A DNA stretch of 64,000 nucleotides, taken from Saururus chinensis (taxonomy: Eukaryota; Streptophyta; Magnoliopsida; Piperales; Saururaceae). Below the pieces are notes generated by a model. That model saw only the letters and a list, made by a program, of their open reading frames with translations, was not told the DNA's origin and ran no database searches. Shown here piece by piece: positions 32,797 through 42,480 of the stretch; within the stretch, counting starts at the first letter, position 1; each line of letters starts with the position of its first letter. The position numbers and the translations under genes were made by a program. Location of the stretch: the NCBI GenBank assembly GCA_035235625.1, contig CP141140.1:23704685-23768684 (forward strand), written 5' to 3'.

Positions 32797-32983
32797 ATAA
32801 AAAACGCACATGCAAGGATGGCAAAAAAGCAAAGTACCGAACAACACCATCATTGACAAGGCTACATTAGATCACCAAAAGTGCAATAAACACCCAACAA
32901 ACACTCATAACGATCAGTTGATTTGAGCTCAAGTACACAAGTTGCCATTGAATGGCTGCTGAACATGAACATCTAGGCACCAC
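32797..32983 (-). repeat. LOR-2 downstream flank, joined to relic R3
   Basis: CATCATTGACAAGGCTACAT through GATTTGAGCTCAAGTACACA. This is the intact form of the sequence into which the CACTA element inserted in R1 (ACAAGTTGCCATTGAATGG here, ACTAGTTA|GCATTGAATGG there). Confidence 0.65.
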
Positions 32984-33776
32984 CTAGAAAATGGCAGACT
33001 CATGGTAGACCACAACTAAAGCCACTATGAATGCATAATCAACATTCGGATATACCCTAATGGTAAGCTTCTCGTCTCCCACAAGACGATGCACAGTGTG
33101 TTCGTGATTAACCTGCAGTCACAAGTAGCCCTAAATCACTCAAAATGACACTTTAGCACACGTAAAGTATAAGCTTGAAGGGCAAGTGAACAATGTGCAG
33201 GGAAGAATATATGAGATGTCTGCATACCTCTGCAACAACGGACTGCCCTCTGTAAATCTGGCACCAATGGTTCGAAAAGCGGCCGCTTGCTCGGAAGTCG
33301 CATATGTCTTCCCTGAAATTTGATGGCAGAAACACATCCAGTTCTGTCTTCAAGTGGAGAGTATGAGACTTGTGTGCACTGAAGAGGAGGTCCCCTCTTG
33401 AGCTCTCTCCACGGTGCACCGTCCATTTATGCCGTAAAGTAAGAGCCTATTACTCCAACATAATGAGATAAAAGAACACAATCAGATGTGTAATACGCAA
33501 ATGTATGTCTATGTATTTGTGTGTGAGAGAGAGAACCTTCTCACTCATACAAAGGATGGGAGAACCAGCAGGGTCGCGCATGACCTGTTTCATGTGGAGG
33601 TGTTTGAAGCATCCATCTACCTGAAGGACAACCTTCCCAGTGATGTCAAGCACATCAAAATGGGCACCGAAGAGACCAGAGATACTCCTCTTCACTATCA
33701 AATCCACAGTATATGGCATACAGAAGATTTCGCCGACAATACATACTGGGGCAACACAGGTCAGATTATGAGCCAT
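32984..33776 (-). CDS. LURP-one-related protein, gene LOR-2 (three exons)
   Basis: A second member of the LURP-one-related (tubby C2-like) family, 195 residues. Exons on minus: 33776-33537 (240 nt, as in LOR-1), 33446-33228 and 33112-32984. Introns of 90 and 115 bp follow GT-AG in phase 0. Family marks are FCMPYTVDLIVKR, AHFDVLDITGKVVLQVDG, MRDPAGSPILCM, the Trp strand RHKWTVHRGES, LKTELDVFLPSN, CQIYRGQSVVAEV and the C-terminal YPNVDYAFIVALVVV helix. An in-frame TAG lies 24 bp above the ATG, fixing the start. It ends soon after the helix, near the usual family length. All three exons are open, so the gene looks intact. The short tail differs from LOR-1. Confidence 0.87.
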
Positions 33777-33872
33777 GAAATCTCCGATTTCGATGGTCTA
33801 CTTGAACTGAGAAGAACGATGCAATGAAAGCCTAACTTGAGTATATTGACTATGACGGCGTGGAGGGAGCTT

Positions 33873-33881
33873 CCTTTTATA
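33873..33881 (-). promoter_or_regulatory. TATA box of LOR-2
   Basis: CTATAAAAGGAAG on the minus strand about 100 bp above the LOR-2 start codon. This spacing fits a short 5' leader. Confidence 0.6.
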
Positions 33882-33959
33882 GATATTGATGGAATGCATA
33901 GTTTCGCCGAAAATCCTAAAGTAAACGTACTTTTGACTTCGATGGTTCATTAGTTAATA

Positions 33960-33980
33960 GAGAGAGGGGGGGGGGGGACT
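33960..33980 (+). repeat. Poly-G tract
   Basis: GAGAGAGGGGGGGGGGGG run upstream of LOR-2; simple sequence. Confidence 0.9.
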
Positions 33981-34471
33981 CTTTTAATAGCCATTTCTTG
34001 AAACTAAGAGCACTTTCATGATTAAGCCTTAATTGGTCAGAGACTGGAATTTTTGACTTTGATGCTTAACCACCTTAATGAGTTAAAAGCTTACGTATAT
34101 ATACAGGACTAGCAACGAAAGCCAGATACCATTTTTTGTTGAAATAATTAATAGCTGTTTAGAAACATTAAAGTTGTGAGGTGATTCGTCATGAGCCAAC
34201 TTTGCAAGTGGTAAATGGTCGTTTACCAACCACCCAGCCAAACAGAGAGGGCTAATTAATGATGCACAGCAACATTATCTACTGTTGAGTTGGAAAAATA
34301 AAAATTTACTGTTGGAGATGGAAAAAGTCACACATTTGCTATATAATGATGTTTTAAGGTTTAACGCTTATGTAGACTATTCCACCCGTATGTAAGGTGG
34401 CGAAAGGAAACTAAAAATTATTCTATAAAGGGCATTTTGCCTTATATACCTCTGTAATATCTTGACTAATG

Positions 34472-34638
34472 ACTCCTCCGTATTAAAATAAGTATCTTAT
34501 TTAATTTTTCAAAATAAATTAAAATTATTTCATTGTGAAAACCCAAATATGACACTTATTTTGGGATTGAAAGAGTATAAAATTGCTTAAATAATTAATT
34601 TTTTAAAATAAGACATTTATTCCAGGATAGAGGGAGTA
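34472..34638. mobile_element. Stowaway-like MITE
   Basis: The ends CTCCTCCGTATTAAAATAAG and AAGACATTTATTCCAGGATA plus GAGGGAGTA are inverted, of the TACTCCCTCCG type, around an AT-rich middle. Confidence 0.6.
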
Positions 34639-34639
34639 T

Positions 34640-34975
34640 TATAAAGGTTTCCTCTATAAAGATATTATAAAGGTTTTCTTACTCATCTCATGAGTTAGTT
34701 AGGCAGTATTATATTAGTAACGCTTATGATATTGGAATAAGATGGGACTTGTTATTCGTCCTTAATTAAGATTCCATGATACATGGATGTACTCCATTTC
34801 TCTCTTTCAGTGTGTTGATTTATCTGTGGTTCATACTATGGGTTCTTAAAAAGTGCTTGGGCATTTACTAGGAATGCCCTCTGCCATGCTCCTAAGCGTG
34901 GATACTGGAGATTAAAGATGCAATAGGGGCCCACTGATTGAGGAGGATGGCCCAAGCCCATGTCCTTGAAGGCCC
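34640..34975 (+). repeat. Paralogue of the exon-like block at 9900-10107
   Basis: It shares ATTATAAAGGTTTTC, CCATGATACATGGAT, CTCCATTTC and GAGGAGGATGGC with 9550-10080. One copy lies on the downstream side of LOR-1 and the other on the upstream side of LOR-2, which fits spacer units of an old tandem LOR cluster. Confidence 0.5.
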
Positions 34976-35620
34976 AAGTTTGAAGCAAGCTGAAGGCCAG
35001 TTTAATATTAATCTAAAGGAGCCTTTCGTGGGCCAAGGAAAGGTTTCTTATTGCACCAAGAAATTTACGGCCCAAAGGATTGGCCGCCTGATGCTGATGC
35101 ATCATATTTTAAAACTTAATAAGGATAATGATGAAATTATTTCAAGTGGGGAATGTTATACATGAAAGTAGACAACACAAGATTGAACAGAGATCTAGGA
35201 ACAGTATAATGGTTCGTGATGAATTGGGAAACTGACAATGACATATACTTTAGGAGATCCAATGTACCCAATTATGTTTCTATTTTACTTGGTCAATATA
35301 TTTGGTTTCCTAGTTTTAGGTTACTCTGATTACAAGTAATTTGCTTATAATTAGGTTTTATGCCAAACTGAATCAATAAGATTGGAGTTCTATCCGTCAT
35401 TGAGTGCATTGAGTAATTTGTGTACAACTTGGTCTACAACCATCAGATTTGTATTCCATTCATGTGTTCCATCTACACTGACGAAACAATCCCTTCTGGT
35501 GCGTCGACATTTGAAGCCATGTATTCTTCACAAGATAAAAAATTTGAAGAAGGTGTTGTCTTCCATTCATGGTACCCACCTCATATACCGGACATAAAAT
35601 TGGAACTAGTTTAAGAAATG
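34975..35620 (+). other. Unrecognised region with two weak open stretches
   Basis: Open stretches at 34938-35165 and 35420-35614 (GASTFEAMYSSQDKKFEEG, SWYPPHIPDIKLELV) have varied composition but no domain I can name. The AT-rich DNA between them (CCTAGTTTTAGGTTACTC) resembles LTR leader DNA, but I found no ends. Confidence 0.25.
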
Positions 35621-35759
35621 CGTTACGTTATTTATTGTTTGGTTTGGTGTTTAAGATTAGATACATTTTTAAAAATATAAAATTATACTATTATATAAAG
35701 TAAATTCAATTACTATAATTTTTATTATTATTCTACCTATAATTTTTACCCTTAATTTT

Positions 35760-35953
35760 CACATATGTACTCATTTCTAATCTTATATTTCTTAGTTATT
35801 CCACACAAGTATCCACCTTAGCATCCTTATTTAAATTACATTTAGTTTATTGTTTTCACATATATACTTATTTCTAATCTTATATTTCTTAGTTATTCCA
35901 CACAAGTATCCACCTTAGCATCCTCATTTAAATTACATTTAGTTTATCTATAT
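35760..35953 (+). repeat. 97-bp tandem duplication
   Basis: The unit starts CACATATGTACTCATTTC and contains CACAAGTATCCACCTTAGCA. It lies at 35760 and again at 35857, with few differences. Confidence 0.85.
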
Positions 35954-35959
35954 GACTTT

Positions 35960-37230
35960 TCTTTGGTGCTCAATATTTTACTAAATAAAATATTATGAGC
36001 CTAATATGAGTCCTATAAGCCTATTTAGGACTCACTTGTCACAAAACTCATGACACCGCCTTCTATTTTACCCACTTGCATTAATCTTATATATTTTTAT
36101 CACTAGTAATATCTCTCTCTTTGTGAATAATAGAGCTCAAATATTTAAATGTGATATTGCTCACATTTTGATATTTCTTGTTTATTTATTTCAACTAAAG
36201 TTCTACCAATTACATGTAATTTGATGATATTTTAGTACAATAATTTATATAGATTATTTTAGATGTCTTTCCACATGTCAACATAATACTAAAAGCTAAT
36301 ATGACATAGACCATATTTTTTAGGTAATATTAATTTCGAATTTGTAATGCTATATTTTGCAGTCTTAAATATGGATTTATGCATTCTTAGTATTGTTAGA
36401 AAGGTCTTGATAAGCTATATCCAATGAGATCTCATGTGAATATATTTTCTTAAACTTTTTTGTAAGCCTTATTTATACAAAATACTTCTCAATAATATAT
36501 TTTTTATTTTTTTCTATATATTCGAATTTGCATATTTTGTATGCTTTTGAAAACGTCCGAAGAGGTCTACTAAGTAGTTATGAATATAAATAATGTGTTC
36601 TTTGTTACAAAGTCTTTTGACACCTAACTTATGAGGTTTTGACTTACGGTTGTTAATTTAATATGAATATAGGGAGTTTGTTTGTAAAATTTATAGTCAT
36701 TATAATATTTAAAGTATGTATTTCAATTATAATATGCAAGTGAGACATTTTCTTCAATATATACTTTATTATTATTTTATTTTATTTTATTTATATTTAT
36801 TTATATTATGCATATAAATATTCTTACTAATTATGTTAATTTAAAAACCTTTGTAAAAAGGTAATGTGTGGTTAACTGATTAATCGAGTGAGTAATGATT
36901 GACAAAACAATTATTTTTTATATCCTATACCATATAAATAACAACTTCTATGAATAAAGATTTAACAAAAGATTTTAGCCGCAAATAAGTCATATCATAA
37001 TAATATTACTCCAAGTAACCTTACTTACAATGAGAAAAGAATTTGTTATGATCCTTTTTTAAGAACGATGTATACGTTAATGCATGTTAATGTTTAAACT
37101 TACGTGCTAATGTTAAAATTATAATATGTGGTTAACGTGTGAACCCAATAAGAACCACCTATGCATGGTGTCATACGGTACGAGAAATTCTATTAATTAT
37201 TACTACTTTAACAACTGGCCATCAATAGCC
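35960..37230. other. AT-rich intergenic DNA, nothing recognised
   Basis: No coding, RNA or TE signature was found in this 1.3-kb stretch. Confidence 0.5.
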
Positions 37231-37242
37231 CATATTTATTTC

Positions 37243-37260
37243 CACGTGCCTATAAAAGAG
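37243..37260 (+). promoter_or_regulatory. Promoter-like site: G-box next to a TATA box
   Basis: CACGTG (37243-37248) is followed two bases later by TATAAAAGAG (37251-37260). A second CACGTG lies near 37353. Downstream DNA to 37900 is richer in GC than the surroundings. Confidence 0.35.
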
Positions 37261-37593
37261 GGCTGTTTCGAAGTCATTTTATTGGGGGTGCATTTAAAAA
37301 CTTCCCGTATCTTGCTGAGTTGGTCGCCCCCCCATTTAAATCACAGACCATCACGTGTCGATGAAGTCATTTCAATTTTCAACAGAAAATTTGGCATGTC
37401 GACATTTTCAGACTGAGACGAGTGCCGCTGCCCCTCCCCCAATCTAATTGCCATTTTTCAACGCCCTTCTGGACTCCGGCATGAGGCCACCATGTCCTCA
37501 TCTCCCTTCTCTTACACGTCTCTGCCCTCCCCCAAGTCACCGACAAAATCACCAAAATAACCTTACTACGAAAATCAACCTGAGGACTTAGAG

Positions 37594-37884
37594 GTGTATT
37601 TTGGGCAGACAGCCAATTTCATGTCATATACAACGACAGTTTCTCAGGTGGAAGAACCGAGGAGCAGGATGAGTAGCTACTGGGAAGCCGGAATTTCGAC
37701 GCTGTTTGGGGTCATGATGAGGAAATGCTTATGCAGTTTTTATGAGTTTCGGGAGCTGATCTCGGATTTGCTGTCCGTTGTCTTGTCTGGAATCAGGTTT
37801 TCCCGGGTAATGCTTTACAGTTCTTCTGCAGTGGCTGGTAGGTACTCCCCCATGTCGTCCATGGTAGCCAGACATGATAGATAG
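37594..37884 (+). CDS. Hypothetical open frame downstream of the promoter-like site
   Basis: A 96-codon frame begins MYFGQTANFMSYTTTVSQVE and contains SSYWEAGISTLFGVMMRK. It has no recognised domain. It lies about 330 bp after a TATA-like site in a local GC-richer island, so it could be a first exon; a possible donor GGGTAATG lies near 37806. The 38-40 kb stretch beyond could be intronic. It could equally be non-coding transcript or chance. Confidence 0.2.
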   Translation: MYFGQTANFMSYTTTVSQVEEPRSRMSSYWEAGISTLFGVMMRKCLCSFYEFRELISDLLSVVLSGIRFSRVMLYSSSAVAGRYSPMSSMVARHDR

Positions 37885-37899
37885 CTAGCTGTCTCCTTC

Positions 37900-38450
37900 T
37901 CTCCTCTTCTCGGTTGAGTAGATCAACTCATGATTTGGAGATGCCTGAGTGGTTGGGTCATGGGTCTGCTGTAATGTCGTGTATTTTTTGTTCATTTGAC
38001 TTTATTTCTACCTTGAGTATGGGATCTTTCTGATGTTCTTATCATTGGTTGATTGCATAGACAAACTGGAGGTTCCGGATGATTAAGTGCCAGTGATGGC
38101 TGTATTAATAATTGGTACATTTGCAGCAGTTCTTGTTGTTGACGGTGCTGCTGTTGCTAGTGTTACTGTTGTTCGATAAATTGCTATGACATTGCAGGGA
38201 TAGATTTTTGTGCATTTCGATTAGTAGGTTGGAGTTAACTAGAGAGTGCTGGAAGGTTTTGAAGTCGTTGAAGAATGCTAGTTAAAGGTGATTTCAAGCG
38301 CTATGTTTTTTCATATGTTTATGTATATACTAGTCCCAAAGTTTGATAGTTCACAACTATATACTGTCAACAAGAGTTTAGAATGTTTTTCCTAAATTAA
38401 GTTTACTTATTTGTCTGCAATTCAACCTCCACTTTCAGTTTACTACATCT
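37900..38450. other. Unannotated DNA, possibly intronic
   Basis: Sequence of mixed composition with T-rich runs, without repeats or domains that I can see. Confidence 0.3.
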
Positions 38451-38730
38451 TTTGCCTGCAAGATTTCCTCTCCAAACACATATCCCCTCTTATTGGTAGA
38501 GCTCCTATCCCCTCTTGTAGTCAAACTTCCTCTAAACTTCCCTCTTGTCCTAAACTCCCCTAACACTCCTCCTCCAAACCCAAATCGCCTCTTGCACATA
38601 AAGCTCCTCCTAAATCAAATCCCTTCTTGTTGTCAAACTCCCCTAGACTTCTCCTCCTCCTAACCTAAATCCCCTATTGTAGTCAAACACGCCGTGATTC
38701 CTTCTCCAAAATCAAATCCCCTCTTCTATT
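38450..38730 (+). repeat. Degenerate CCCCTCTTGTAGTCAAAC tandem repeat
   Basis: Irregular units of about 30-60 bp contain ATCCCCTCTTGTAGTCAAAC or variants, interleaved with CTCCTCC. About six units can be made out. Confidence 0.55.
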
Positions 38731-39089
38731 TGCAGCTTTGAAATTGAAGAGTATTGTAGACAACACATTCTAAAATGTCAGTTCCTTCCCTTTTGTTTTT
38801 TTATAGTAGTACCTATAGATATAGCTATATATAGTTGAAAGATAATGAATGGTGCACCTGCTACCTTGTTCAGTTGAACCTTGTAAATGAAGAGGAACAA
38901 AGTTAAAGTTTCTAAGATTAGAGCCTTGTACGATTTTTGGATTGTTTTAAATGTTTTCTAGGCAGTATTTCGGGTGGACGGGTGATATTTTACTTGATGA
39001 TTTTGGTTAAATTGATGCCTTTAAATAATCTAATGTCATGAACGAATAGTGTGTCTTGTCAATTGTGAAGCTTAGAATAAAATAAGAAA
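38730..39089. other. Intergenic or intronic DNA, nothing recognised
   Basis: No supported features. Confidence 0.4.
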
Positions 39090-39247
39090 AATGCTTTTGT
39101 GACGTTGAGAAATCAACATCAAAAGGCTACTTCATCATTTTAAAACCGTTGATGAGTGGGACCCATAAAAATAGGCCCCACTCATCAACGGTTTTGAGAT
39201 GAAGAAGTAGCTTTTTGGTGTTGATTTCTCAACGTCAGAATAGCATT
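39090..39247. mobile_element. Near-perfect hairpin MITE (158 bp)
   Basis: The left arm from AATGCTTTTGTGACGTTGAG pairs with the right arm ending CTCAACGTCAGAATAGCATT over about 70 bp, around a short ATAAAAATAGG loop. ACCGTTGATGAGTGGG sits at the stem top. Superfamily unclear; no clean target duplication was seen. Confidence 0.75.
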
Positions 39248-40502
39248 ACTCATAAAATAAAGTGTGCGTTTGTTTTAATTTTTTTTCTCTATTTTCTTTA
39301 ATCTTGTTGGAACTTATCGTCTTGGATGTTTCGTTATTAAGTGCATTGCATTTTGCATGATACTAAGTGGTGTCTATGACTTATGACGTGAAGTTTAATT
39401 CTATGAGTGGGAAGATGTATTCATGCATGGGTATAACTGGTTTTAATACATGAAAGCATAAAAGGATTGGCGATAGTTTGGCTGCATCACTGATTACTTG
39501 AATAATATTTTCTGCCTTTTGAGGTTCTAGAATGAATTTATAGCACTTCTGTTAGATGGCAAACCAGTTCATTTAAGCTTTTGGCAAAGAAATAGAATGG
39601 CCCTCTTATTCCTTTCTGTGTAATGTAGATTCCAGTTTTCCGGTTAACATTGCGCTGAGTAATTTTTGCTGAAAGAAGCATTTCTTATTTAAGATTATGA
39701 ATATCCTGCGTATTGAGGATGATAAATACGATATTTTATTCGCATAAAAACATTAATTTTGCCTTTCACGCTAGGAATATTTCCTTGAATGGATAGTCGA
39801 TTTGTTTTGGTGCTTACTGCATCTCATGTTGCTATGAAATTGTTATCTTAAAACAAATTTGGGTATCAACAGATGAAAGTATCTTTTTGGCTGGTGAACA
39901 TTCATTTGTGGGAACAATATTAGATTCATGGTGTGTACGAAGATATTTGCCTCCTCTGGTACCCTTTCAAGTAGTGCAAACACAATTCCAGAAGGTGGGC
40001 GGGTCGAATGAAAATATTAACTGATTTTCTGTTACTTCATTCTCATGTCATTCCTGTGGATCATCTTAGCTTCATGCAGACATCACTAATTAACGGAGAT
40101 AGATAGTTTATACCCCTTTAAGACGTCGCACGTACACCGTTTCCCTCCTCTTAGTTTCTGGGCTTTTCTAGCACGAGTTCTAGCGCGTTCCTGTGAATGT
40201 TAGGTTTCCCGAGTGAACATTTTAATGGTTCATTAGCCATGAAGTAATAATCAACCAGCAGATATTCAGTGTTTAATGCATTTATCAGTTGCAGTTTGAC
40301 ATGAGCATAACAATTTGGGCATTGTTTTTCCACTTGACTGGAGAGCTTATGGCATAGGTGCCCTTCTGATTGAAAACTCTAAGCATAATCTCTGGAAAAC
40401 TCTATTTGTTAGGTTAGTTGAGAAGGGAAAGAAGAAGAGTTTGTAAGGCAATTCAGAGGAGAGGAGGAGAAGCTCATCAAGGCCGTCTGCTGAAAGCTTG
40501 CA
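39248..40502. other. Unannotated DNA
   Basis: No supported gene. The minus open stretch at 40151-40333 has no domain. T-rich runs and TGCAG sites occur, as in plant introns. Confidence 0.35.
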
Positions 40503-41031
40503 CAGTGGCGGGTGCAAGATTTTTTGTTAGGGGGGTCAAAAAATAACTCAGTTCAGAATAGTTTTTTAACCAAAATAAATTACTAAGATTTATAATTAAA
40601 ATCTATTAGAGTAAATATATTGTAAAAATAAAAAAATATTAGTAATTAGGGACACTATTAATAGAATAAATTATTAAATACTTAATATATAATTACATAC
40701 TAACATGAAAATTTATTTCTTATTGGATATGTGGCATTTTGTTAAGACTAGCCCAATGGATTCAAGTCTTATTTCCTAGATCTTTGGCATATTAAGGTTA
40801 ACATTATTTTCATATAGGATATCAACTACCAAAACAAAAAAGGGTATATCCAGTTTCATTTCAATCTTATAAGCCACAATATGAGAGTTGTGTAAATTTT
40901 TATGGCCATTTTTTTAGTATGAATGTTTTTCCCATCCCAACTCAAAGAGGCTAGTTAAGAGTGGGTCTAAATTATTTTAAAAGCTAGGGTGGTCATTTGA
41001 CCATTCTACCTACAATGTAAATCCGCCACTG
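40503..41031. mobile_element. hAT-type non-autonomous element
   Basis: The ends CAGTGGCGGGTGCAAG and AATCCGCCACTG are inverted and fit the CAGTGGCGGA-type hAT ends. The flanks AGCTTGCA and GCCCCTGC match only partly, so the 8-bp duplication is decayed or the site changed. The body is AT-rich and has no transposase. Confidence 0.7.
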
Positions 41032-41728
41032 GCCCCTGCAAGTGACAGTGCCCATTAAGCTGGAAATGTTAACCATCCCCTTTGTGCCTTGATCACTAGT
41101 GTGTTCTACGTGAAAGCAGCTTGACCTGGTTATGGAAGCAACTCATCAAGTCCTTTCCCTTGGAAGGCTATAAGGGTATGCTTGGCAACCACGTTGAAAC
41201 TTAAAATCACTTTCTTTATGACAGAAGTCAAAAGCTCTATTTGGGAAAAAAAATGTTTCATACTAGCAACTCCATTTTGTTAAATTTAAGTGATCAAGTA
41301 CTTAAAAAAGAGTACCATAAGCTTATTTTTTTTTCTTTTAGATGTTAGTTTTACCATTCAATAAAACCACCATTTCTCCAACTGTAGCTAGCCATTAATA
41401 GAAGACAAAGGGAGTCTATTAGTTTGTAAAATGTCACGCACAAAGAAATTATCTTTGAAAAATAGCCTCACTCAAGAAGGGTATTTCTTTTAGTTTTCAA
41501 AGAGTTGTCAAATTTGCCCTAAGCCTTTCATTTGCATTACAAGTTTGGCTCCTATTTTTTAACCAAAACAAAGTGGCTTTAACAATTATTATTTAGCAAA
41601 AAATGTCACATCCCACTTTTCGCCCATCTTCCTAAGTATTCTTCCCTTGAAAATTAATATTAAAGTCGCTTTGGGCCAACCCTAAAGTGAGAACCAAATG
41701 ACTATATAGTAGAGGGAAGTGTTTTTAA
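41032..41728. other. Intergenic DNA, nothing recognised
   Basis: No supported features. Confidence 0.4.
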
Positions 41729-41922
41729 TACTCCACTGCGTCAATGAGCCTAGTGTAAGGAACACATATGAACCCTTAATGTTTGAGATCGACAGCGCAA
41801 ATGGTAGCTCACATTAGCGCCAGTTGTACTAGCGTACATGTGTGCTAGAGCGTGCACCGTCAATCTCATAGATGAAGGGCTCCCATGCGTTCCTTACACT
41901 TGACTTATCGTTAGAATGAAGT
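41729..41922. mobile_element. Foldback MITE, copy 3 of 3
   Basis: Arms GTCAATGAGCCTAGTGTAAG and CTTACACTTGACTTATCGTTA pair imperfectly. It is longer in the middle than copies 1 and 2 (CACATTAGCGCC segment). Confidence 0.6.
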
Positions 41923-42199
41923 ATGAAAAACACTTTCATAGTATAGATGTAATCACTCAATGAAAGCTCACACACTCTCGATCACTAAGGCTCATTTATG
42001 AACCCCTCAATTTCTACAACTCAATTAAATGGGAAAAAAATTAAGGGTAGAAATTAGGAGAAAGAGGAAGATTTTTGGAGGCAAATAAGGCCTCAAATAA
42101 TCTACCCTCATATGGTGGGATTCTATGTATTTTGGGAGAAAAACATTTAGCTTCTCTGATCATTCTCTTGATCACTCTCAAACCCTCTTATCTCCCTTA

Positions 42200-42480
42200 C
42201 TACTCCAACCCCATTATAATGTTATTATTATATAATTAATTATTAAAATACCATAATTAAAAATTTTAGTATTAATAATATTTACATAATTAATTATAAA
42301 AATATTATAAATAATCTTTATTCATTAACTTTTTATAATTAATTATAAGTATAACTAGTTTTAGTTGTCACATTTTCATAATTAATTATAATTTATAATT
42401 ATAAGTACTATAATTAATTATTTTTATAAATTATTGTATAATTTAATAATTAATATTTTTAAAATTAATTATGAAAATGG
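42200..42480. repeat. AT-only low-complexity stretch
   Basis: Long run of TAATTAATTATAA-type sequence, nearly without G or C. Confidence 0.8.

Noticed and set aside
40151-40333. 60-codon minus open stretch
   Set aside because: No domain, no promoter and no paralogue; length is within chance.
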